Assembly: GCA_007844125.1 (NCBI GenBank)
Contig: CM017562.1
Span: forward strand, 62,420,010 to 62,484,009
DNA: 64,000 bases
Origin: Sinonovacula constricta
Taxonomy: Eukaryota > Mollusca > Bivalvia > Cardiida > Solecurtidae
Reading direction: 5' to 3'
This document shows positions 58,101-64,000 of this stretch, one piece after another (position 1 is the first letter of the stretch; each line of letters begins with the position of its first letter). Position numbers and translations under genes: made by a program. The notes beneath the pieces are model-generated. The model had not been told where the DNA came from. It was given only the letters and a program-made list of their open reading frames with translations, and searched no databases.

Positions 58101-60013
58101 AAGGTCAGGGGCTGCCACTGCGGGACTTAAATTGCCAACACCCAATGATGCCAACAGCTTTGAAGTTGACTCCATCACACCATCATTCACTGGCTTTAGT
58201 TCAGATGTTCATGCAGACTTGGTGAGGGGTAACTGTGTCAGTGTACAAGATACTGTCAGTATTTCTTTTTTACATGCAACAGAACCTTCGCGTTTGTCTC
58301 AATCTCAATCACAGGGGAATCATCAGGTGACAACTACAATACTTACCCGATTAGTGCCTGTTTTAACTGGTTCTATTCCATCTCATTGTACTGGTGAAAC
58401 AAACTCTTCCATACGCACAACTCATTCATCTGCTTTAAGTAGTGATTCTTCAAAAACTATTGTAACTGGTGTTGCAGTATCAGCTGCAGAATTAAAAACT
58501 GTTATGTGCAATAGTGACACTAAAATGGCGTGTTCAGCAGTGGAGTCTGTCACACTGAAAGCACATGTGAGTTCTTCAGGCCACTCTGGGGCTGTGTCTC
58601 ACCCTGCTGTGCGTTACCCAGCGGTGACCACAAGCGAGATGCCCAAGAGTCCATACCAGCAGATGGGCCTGTCCGAAATGCTGCAGGAGACGGCCCGGCC
58701 CCAGGTAACCCAGCCAGCGGCCCCCTCTACCTCCCTTCATCCTCCTCCAGCAAACACTCAAACATACATGCCTGCAAGGACCATATCTAAAGTGACTCAA
58801 CCTTCTGATCAACAAAGTGCTCATAAAGATACTCAAGTAGATTCACATAGACATGGTGGTGTCACTATGCCAACAATTCCAAGTACTTCTAGTAGTGTGT
58901 TACCAAACTCTAACCAAAGTGTAAGAAGTGTAGCTATTTCTCAAGGTAGTGCTCTCCTATCTCATGCTGTTGCCAAACCCAGTAATCCAGAATACTCGGA
59001 CTCTGATATTCCAAAGCTAACGCGTCAAACAAACCTATCTATCATTGAAAATGGACCAATGTCCACCAGAACTGAAGTTTTAAGTGCTGTAGAGAGTAAT
59101 GAATCAAATAGCAAACCAAACAGAGATGCTGTCATAGAAGACAGAGAAGCTAACAGTGCTTGTAGCAGCAATTTAAACCCTCCTGTGTTAACAGCTGTTC
59201 TAGATATTAAAGTTTCAGAACCTTGTGAAACAAAAGTAGATTCTGTACAGGCAGTACAGCTGAGTGTGACTGAGGCTACAGTGGTCAGTCAGCAGAAAGT
59301 GCCTGCTCTTGTGAGAGAGGTGTCACCACTAGGGCCCACTGATGTCTCTATTGAGACCAAATCCCTTGCAGAGAATGCATCATTACCATGTGAGTTCCCT
59401 TCTGTGATACATCATCCATCTACAGAACATATGCTTCAAAACTTTTATCAGGAATCTGACTCTGCAGATCCTTCAAGTGCTAAATCTTCAAAGGTAAAAA
59501 AGCATCCAGGTGCTTCTGAAAGTGTAGAGGACAAAAGTGACGATTCTGATGTCCTCCCACGGCAGCTAAGATCTCGTAAAAGGAATAACACAGGTGAGAG
59601 TGACTCTGCTAGTGCAGGAGAAGACAGTAAAAAAGTCAAACTAGAATTAAGTGCTGAAGTGATGCATAAGTCAGACACGCCTTCCAAAGAAGTGAAGTCT
59701 CCAACAACTGTTAAGACCATCACATCACACAATGCTATGTCAGGCTCTGATAATAAGGAGGAGGAAAACGCTGTGGGTGAGTCTATTAAAAGTGGTTTAC
59801 GAACACGCACAAACTCAAAGAATGTTGATGATAGAGATAAGGGGAAAATATCAGTTGGGCGTGACATTAAGAAGGAGGGTCGTGTGATTGGTGGAAAAGC
59901 TGTGGTAGAGAGGAAGGTGGAGGTGGGGAAGGGAGATGATGGTAAAAAGCCTATCAACAGAAGGAACAGGCCATCACCATCTGTGCCCACCACAGACAAA
60001 CAGGCTGCAGCTG
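42985..60013 (+). CDS. NCOA6: NCOA6 orthologue, 5' three coding exons (gene runs off right edge)
   Basis: Nuclear receptor coactivator 6 (ASC-2/PRIP/TRBP) is a nuclear scaffold that binds liganded receptors through LXXLL boxes and belongs to the MLL3/4 (KMT2C/D) H3K4 methyltransferase assembly ASCOM. Exons 42985-43108 (coding part), 45132-47498 and 57059-60013 join in phase 1 each time, giving about 1,815 residues; the human protein has about 2,060. Landmarks: KVEPWNSVRVTFNIPREAA at residues 50-68, LVNLL at 296-300 followed by KKKRKPPKKKK at 329-339 (the same order as in human), an S/P/R-rich block at about 838-872, and LSEML at 1368-1372. It is mostly low-complexity Ser/Pro/Gln/Asn, as in other NCOA6 proteins. 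The C-terminus is not in the window. No frame defects. Confidence 0.92.
43287..43370 (+). tRNA. tRNA-like sequence (pseudogene or SINE head)
   Basis: TTAGCTCACTCGGTAGAGC resembles a box A/D arm and GGATTCGAGTCC a box B/T arm, at tRNA-like spacing. The acceptor stem does not close convincingly, so this is more likely a tRNA-derived remnant than a working gene. Confidence 0.3.
44826..44965 (+). mobile_element. SINE family B, 5'-truncated (copy 2)
   Basis: Contains TTCCAGCTAACCTATGGTAA and GTGGTTCTACCCAGGCATAA, matching the bodies at 16640-16870 and 54000-54190, and ends in an A/C-rich tail (AACAAAAACAAACAAAATT). The tRNA-like head is missing. Confidence 0.75.
45132..47498 (+). CDS. NCOA6: NCOA6 second coding exon (2,367 nt), NR box 1
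   Basis: Acceptor GTGTTTCAG|ATAAAA, donor ATGCAAG|GTGAGC, phase 1 in and out, residues 42-830. The conserved NCOA6 core KVEPWNSVRVTFNIPREAA is followed by LKQLAQQRNETLRELGVLAV (human LRILAQSNNQQLRDLGILSV). Pro-rich PPPPPYPQG, then SPLLVNLLQNDPNLSSLL and the basic block PVKKKRKPPKKKK follow as in vertebrates. The remainder is Ser/Asn-rich with an acidic DNDSGVGS..SERSDDTPSE segment. A long single exon is typical of this family. Confidence 0.94.
45893..45907 (+). other. NCOA6: LXXLL nuclear-receptor box (LVNLL)
   Basis: Codons CTG GTT AAC TTG TTA give LVNLL within SPLLVNLLQND, identical at these positions to the receptor-binding box 1 of human NCOA6 (SPLLVNLLQSD). A lysine/arginine block follows about 30 residues later in both. 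Receptor binding is known for the vertebrate protein and inferred here. Confidence 0.85.
47499..47864. other. Start of NCOA6 intron, nothing recognised
   Basis: About 365 bp between the exon 2 donor and the 145-bp repeat cluster. If the donor were skipped, translation would run 18 codons further to a TAG at about 47552. Confidence 0.6.
47865..51440 (+). repeat. Cluster of 145-bp monomers, about 24 copies, in NCOA6 intron
   Basis: The cluster starts TTAGCTCACCTTGAGCACAA and ends AGGTGAGCGATTAAGGGCAA then TCATGGCCCTCTTGTT. Between them, monomers carry GAACACACTAGAGGCCACAT, AATCTTCACCAAACTTGGTC and TCAAAAAGTAGGTCACTAGG at about 145-bp spacing (48267, 48411, 48556, 48701, 48846). Other members are at 12655-13450, 19735-20015 and 61900-62750. 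Interspersed placement with shared ends suggests a mobile or formerly mobile tandem-bearing element; the class is unknown to me. Confidence 0.85.
48940..51060 (+). repeat. 1.1-kb tandem duplication inside the 145-bp cluster
   Basis: Two nearly identical blocks are offset by 1,103-1,104 bp (GAGTTCGTAACTGGGTCAC at 48941 and 50044; CGCTCATCAATAAAGCAGCG at 49321 and 50425). The one-base change of offset comes from CCCAGGTGGCC versus CCCAGTGGCC. Each holds a non-monomer insert with TTGGTTGACCCGAGCTCTCA. In addition, 47960-48400 closely matches 49620-50060, so duplications are nested. Confidence 0.88.
51441..52249. other. Intronic sequence, nothing firm
   Basis: AT-rich with an A-run near 51740. 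Around 51900-51965, GGGTGAGCGGTTAAAGGCC resembles a decayed end of the 145-bp family. No gene seen. Confidence 0.5.
52250..54481. mobile_element. 2.2-kb DNA element with ~85-bp diverged inverted ends
   Basis: Left end ATAGATGGTTATCG is exactly inverted at the right end. Further in, GTCCGCCATCTTTGTGGTAA on the left corresponds to GTCCGCCATATTTGTGGTAA on the right (minus strand), with TTTCCCCAG/TTTCCCAG between. No clear target duplication. The interior is mostly AT-rich with a small open stretch near 52443-52570 (MSNPKQKSFSPYQ type) that I do not recognise, and a nested SINE-B. Each end carries an AAGATGGCGGAC or AATATGGCGGAC YY1-like core; the right one also has TGACGTCA. Confidence 0.65.
54000..54190 (+). 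mobile_element. SINE family B (copy 3)
   Basis: Head with GAGTTCGAGTCCCGGTCGTG (box B-like), then body TTCCAGCTAACCTGCAGTGC, GTGGTTCTACCCAGTCACAA and AGCTCCACCATTAATCAGCT, matching the other two copies. It is nested in the 52250-54481 element, so it is younger than that element. Confidence 0.75.
54482..54995. other. Intronic sequence, nothing recognised
   Basis: Contains two loose copies of a ~90-bp phrase (GTCAACCTGTCTGTATGTAT near 54561 and GTCAACTTGTATGCATGTAT near 54648) and a TA-rich tract near 54890-54915. Confidence 0.5.
54996..55987. mobile_element. hAT-like non-autonomous element (CAGGGGTC ends)
   Basis: Left CAGGGGTCCAAAAATG and right CAGGGGTCAAAAATTC (minus strand) form inverted ends, and each end carries a CCTGCAGGACAA/TTGTCCTGCAGG subterminal motif. 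CAGGGGTC is a frequent hAT terminus. Flanking 8-mers (TCATTAAT and TCTATCAT) do not match, so the duplication is decayed or the ends are slightly misplaced. No transposase. Confidence 0.62.
55988..57058. other. Intronic sequence upstream of NCOA6 third coding exon
   Basis: AT-rich; a short GT run near 56730 (TGTGTGTGTG). The 3' end has a usable pyrimidine tract and TTTTCTGTTGCAG. Nothing else recognised. Confidence 0.6.
57059..60013 (+). CDS. NCOA6: NCOA6 third coding exon (2,955 nt)
   Basis: Acceptor TTCTGTTGCAG|GTAACT, donor GCAGCTG|GTAAGC, phase 1 in and out, residues 831-1815. It opens with S/P/R repeats (SPRNSPRGSPRSAGSPRHPS), like the SPSNSRRSSPGSS block of vertebrate NCOA6. A short Q5 run lies at about residue 1012. 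LSEML (1368-1372, codons 58669-58683) sits where vertebrates have the second LXXLL box. Towards the end are RQLRSRKRNN (about 1665) and two PsiKxE-type sites (VKLE, IKKE) that could be sumoylated. Codon use around 58600-58740 is more GC-rich than elsewhere. Confidence 0.92.
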
Positions 60014-61064
60014 GTAAGCTTCATGCCATGACTTAATTTAATATTTATATAGAATTCAAACTATTGTTTATATGCAAGAAGTATAAATGAGGTGTTCATT
60101 ATAAAATGAAATTATTATGATTCAGTAGTTGTAGATACAAAATTGAATAAAAGTTATTCACAAGGCAATCATTTTCATCACATTGTTATATGGATAAACC
60201 AGTTTAAAGAACATTTTTTCAATCTAAAAGTATTACTTTTTTTTTTTTTTTTCTACAAATGCCAATTTCCTGGTTCTCAATACTCTGTTGTTTCATACAA
60301 GTTGGAAAAGTAAATTATATCTGTGACATTGTGAAATCTGTAATAAGACCTGTCAAATATTGCTGTATTAAAGAATATGAAATAGTTATTATTATCTTAA
60401 ATAATTTATACATCAACAAATAATTAACAGTTTGTACAGAATTTGTTAATAACTTAATGACTAATAACATAAAAGATAATGACTAAGATTTTATTTTGTC
60501 CCCGTTCGAATTTTTCTGTAAGCATTTGGGGAAGTATACTTTTTTATTGGGAATGTGGCCCATTATAGGCTATAAAATTGGCCAAAAAATTCTGCAATTG
60601 AAATTTGGTATTATACTGTAGACTTCAATAATTTGCCGAAGAAAGATTAATCAAAGTTAGGCAAAAAGTGTAGATTCCAAATTGCCAGCTCTTGCTGGAG
60701 GCTGTCTGATTAAAATTTACATTATCCACTGCAAAGTTTACATTATCCACTGCAAAGTTTACATTATCCACTGCAAAGTCTACCAATGTCTTGTTATCTA
60801 ACAAGAAATTTTAGTAAATATCATAGAATCGGTTATAAGTGTTTATTGGTAATGAATCAATACAAATATTTTCACTGATTCAGGGCAGTACATTATCTTC
60901 TTAATTATTTAATAGACCATCAAAAAGAAGGGTTTTATCGTGGTAGTTAATGAATACAATTTTATATTTTGGCTGTTTTGATCTGAACCTTTTGAGTCTG
61001 CAACACTGGTCTGTAAAATAATTATGTGCAATGTTTAGGCAAGTCTACATCAGTAATCTGTAGA
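60014..61064. other. NCOA6 intron, nothing coding recognised
   Basis: AT-rich with a T16-17 run near 60240. Includes a 21-bp repeat TACATTATCCACTGCAAAGTT in about 3.5 copies (60716-60785). The final NCOA6 exons were not seen up to 64000. Confidence 0.6.
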
Positions 61065-61850
61065 ACTACTTTATTCAATGATTGGACAAGTCTACTATAA
61101 CAGTCTGTAGAATTGCTTTGTGCAATGATTTGGCAGATTTGCTATAACAGTCTGTAGAATTACTTTGTCCATTGATTGGGCAAATCTACAACAACAGTCT
61201 GTAGAATTGCTATGTCCAATGATTGGGCAAATCTACAACAACAGTCTGTAGAATTGCTATGTCCAATGATTAAGCAAATCTACAACAACAGTCTGTAGAA
61301 TTGCTATGTCCAATGATTAAGCGAATCTACAAAAACAGTCTGTAGAATTGCTATGTCCAATGATTGGGCAAATCTACAACAACAGTCTGTAGAATTGCTA
61401 TGTCCAATGATTAAGCAAATCTACAACAACAGTCTGTAGAATTGCTATGTCCAATGATTGGGCAAATCTACAACAACAGTCTGTAGAATTGCTATGTCCA
61501 ATGATTGGGCAAATCTACAACAACAGTCTGTAGAATTGCTATGTCCAGTGATTGGGCAAATCTACAACAACAGTCTGTAGAATTGCTATGTCCAATGATT
61601 AAGCAAATCTACAACAACAGTCTGTAGAATTGCTATGTCCAATGATTAAGCAAATCTACAACAACAGTCTGTAGAATTGCTATGTTCAATGATTGGGAAA
61701 ATCTACAACAACAGTCTGTAGAATTGCTATGTCCAATGATTGGGCGAATCTACAACAACAGTCTGTAGAATTGCTATGTTCAATGATTGGCCAAATCTAC
61801 AACAACAGTCTGTAGAATTGCTATGTTCAATGGAGAAGCATGTTTACAAG
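61065..61850. repeat. 47-bp minisatellite in NCOA6 intron, about 16 copies
   Basis: GTAGAATTGCTATGTCCAAT recurs every 47 bp (61201, 61248), with GATTGGGCAA/GATTAAGCAA as the main alternation and diverged copies at both margins. Confidence 0.93.
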
Positions 61851-61899
61851 TACAGTTTGCTGAATTGCTATGTCCAATGATGGGGCATGTTTACAACAA

Positions 61900-62755
61900 C
61901 TTGGTCCGTCGTGTGGCATCAACAATTTACTTGTGAACATGCTAGAGGCTACAGTTTTCATCCAATCTTCATCAAACTTGGACAGAATGTTTATCTGCAA
62001 GAAATCTTAGATGAGTTTATAATTGAGTAATGTGGGGTCAAAAACTAGGACAAAAGGTCAAATTTAAAAAAAAAAACTAGTGAACATACTACATTTGTGG
62101 CCCAATCTTCACAAAACTTGGCCAGACTGTTCGCCTGCATAAAATCTTAAATAATTTCTTCATTGAGTCAGGTGGGGTCAAACAAAGGTCACTAGATCAG
62201 ATTTAAGAAAACCACATGAACACACTAGAGGCCACATTGATGGCCTAATCTTCACCAAATTTGGTCTGAAAAATTGCCTGCATGAAGTCTTAAATGAGTT
62301 TATAACTAGCTCACGGGGTCAAAAAGTAGATCACTAGGTCAAATCTAGAAAAACCTTCACTAAACTTAGTCAGAATGTTTGCCTGCATGAAATTTTGGGT
62401 GAGTTCATAACTGGGTTACATGGTGTCAAAAACTAGGTCAATATGTCAAATTCTAGAAAAACCTAGTGAACATGCTTAGAGGGTACATTTATGGCCCAAT
62501 CCTTACCAAACCTGGTCAAAATGTTTGCCAGTGTGAAATTGTAGATATGTTTTAAACTGGGTCACATGGATTCAGTAGGTATCTAGATAAAATTCTAGAA
62601 AATGTCAACTAAATGACCACATTAATGATCCAATCTTCACCAAAGATTTCTAAATTAAATAACTTTTAATTACTTGACACCAGATATGAGCCTACTGAAG
62701 CCTGTGTCCTCAGGTGAGCAATTAAGGGCCATCATGGCCCGCTTGTTTAGTTAAT
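61900..62755 (+). repeat. 145-bp family cluster, about 6 copies
   Basis: Monomers with AATCTTCATCAAACTTGGAC, TCAAAAAGTAGATCACTAGG and GCATGAAATTTTGGGTGAGT, ending AGGTGAGCAATTAAGGGCCA then TCATGGCCCGCTTGTT. The end is the same as that of the 47865-51440 cluster, in the same orientation. Confidence 0.85.
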
Positions 62756-62801
62756 TTTGCATTAATTTGTTATTTGAAGAACCTTTATGAGGATTTTATC
62801 A

Positions 62802-62810
<9 letters not shown>

Positions 62811-62845
<35 letters not shown>
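62811..62845. repeat. AG microsatellite
   Basis: About 17 uninterrupted AG units bordered by A-runs. Confidence 0.95.
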
Positions 62846-62850
<5 letters not shown>

Positions 62851-63439
62851 GGGCTCCTGATTATCGCATCAGAAAATCGTCTACTGAACAATACTTCTTT
62901 AGGTATTATGAAGCAATTAACCTGTATACATGCACATTAACTGGTTGTAGCTTCAAAAACAGGAAACATGTAATAATTATATACAGTATCTGTCTGAAAA
63001 CCTGTATATTGTTTCACTTTATTCTGTATGTCTGGCTGTCCTAATTCTAAATGAAGTGATGTCTATCCCCTCCAACTTATCCACAAACTGTTGAGTGATT
63101 AAAAAAGCTCGTCAGATGTGACCAAGGTGTAATAAACAGTGAAAATAATCCATTGCCTTTGTGTCAGTGCCCCGTCCTTACCCCTTTTCTACTCATGTAA
63201 ATGTATTTTCACATTTTCAGGATGATTATGGTTTTTGTGTGTGCCCTTTTTTCATAAAAAGAAATACCAGTTTATGAACTTGAAGTAATGTTCACTCATA
63301 CTTAGGTATTTTTGTGAAAACATGCCTATCATTTCTTGTGAGAGAAAGATAAAAAAAAAAACAGGTTCAGGGAACAAATTTTGTGAAAAGGTTTAGTTAA
63401 CAAATAGCTTGATGTTATTTCTTGTTTCATAACTGTTGA

Positions 63440-63712
63440 ACCGCGCAATAGCTCAGTTGGTAGAATGTCGGCTTGCGGATTGGAAGGTCGCGGGTTCAAA
63501 CCCCGGCAAGGTCAAACCAAATACTTTAAAGTTGGTAGTAGTGGCTTCCCTCCTAACGCTTGGGGCTAAGGGGACAGCATTACGCTTGACTCCTCGGTTT
63601 TAGTATTATGGACCGGCCAGGTTCAGTCCCTGGGCAACTCATAAGTGCACTGTGCTATAATGATAGAAATGTCGCTGCACAGTATCGGCAAAAATGCCGG
63701 CAAATCCCATCC
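63440..63712 (+). mobile_element. tRNA-derived SINE, family A (copy 2, with perfect TSD)
   Basis: Head CGCAATAGCTCAGTTGGTAG (box A) and GGGTTCAAACCCC (box B), body with GGGGCTAAGGGGACAGCATT, 3' hairpin ATCGGCAAAAATGCCGG and end CCCATCC. A perfect 12-bp duplication CATAACTGTTGA flanks it (63428-63439 and 63713-63724), which indicates a recent insertion. The 3' end is not poly-A, so mobilisation by a LINE recognising the specific tail is likely. Confidence 0.92.
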
Positions 63713-63724
63713 CATAACTGTTGA

Positions 63725-64000
63725 CGACAGGTATTTTACATATTTATTTGCCTAATATATTCCACTTATCTCTGACAATAATGTCTGAAGATTTGAAAAG
63801 GTCTGGGGATAAGTGTCGGTTACTACTAATAATGCTAATGAATGTACCTCGACTTAGCTGCCCAAGTACTGTAGTGGTATGGTTCCACTTAACCTATTAA
63901 ACATTTGGTACGGTTAACTGTTTACAGGTTTTGTAACCTTTGCCATCCCAATTATTGAGCCTAAGTTTTAATTATTAACTTTAGTTTACATACAGATATT
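63725..64000. other. Right-edge sequence, nothing recognised
   Basis: AT-rich unique sequence, presumed still within the NCOA6 intron. Confidence 0.5.

Noticed and set aside
59448..59999. 183-codon minus-strand ORF
   Set aside because: It is antisense to the NCOA6 third coding exon and mirrors its low-complexity coding sequence.

Overview
This is a stretch of animal nuclear genome. It has spliced genes with long AT-rich introns, no operons, and many tRNA-derived SINEs, short DNA transposons and minisatellites. The 145-bp clustered repeat (its monomers carry stretches such as GGTCAAAAAGTAGGTCACTA) and the repeat-filled introns suggest a bivalve mollusc. That assignment is inference from repeat style and from the divergence of the proteins from their human relatives; no species marker is present.

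Two protein-coding genes lie head to head. On the minus strand, from 38508 down past the left part of the window, is the 5' half of a USP24 orthologue (a large ubiquitin-specific protease). I find 17 coding exons covering about 764 residues: an N-terminal UBA domain followed by helical scaffold sequence. The catalytic domain lies beyond the window. On the plus strand, from 42985 (coding start) to beyond the right edge, is an NCOA6 orthologue (nuclear receptor coactivator 6, the ASCOM-complex subunit). Three coding exons cover about 1,815 residues, including the conserved N-terminal block, an LXXLL nuclear-receptor box and a Ser/Pro/Arg-rich region; the C-terminus is off the edge. About 4.5 kb separates the two coding starts and holds YY1-like and NRF1-like sites.

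Most of the remaining DNA is repeat. At least five USP24 introns carry their own private minisatellites: two 50-bp families, a ~36-bp, a 24-bp and a 56-bp family, and in intron 1 a 10.5-kb block of three related families (85, 41 and 29 bp). Two arrays contain copies of exon-intron junctions, so the introns hold rows of decoy splice acceptors. The 29-bp array has no stops in any of three reading frames on one strand, which creates huge but meaningless ORFs. The NCOA6 introns hold a 145-bp-monomer cluster of about 3.6 kb, a 47-bp array and several DNA transposons with terminal inverted repeats.

Mobile elements supported by termini or target-site duplications are: a MULE-like element (910-2020, 9-bp TSD), a TTAA-flanked element (21998-23129), two hAT-like elements, a TA-flanked MITE, a 2.2-kb inverted-repeat element whose ends carry YY1/CRE-like motifs, a decayed Tigger/pogo-type transposase, two copies of one tRNA-SINE and three of another.

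Two USP24 exons (8 and 13) are each one base too long to keep the frame, although all splice sites and the protein similarity are intact. NCOA6 has no such lesion. Sequencing or assembly errors are the simplest explanation, but true alleles or gene decay are not excluded. I found no clear new biological system. The best leads are the exon-edge-derived intronic arrays and the multi-scale organisation of the intron 1 satellites.
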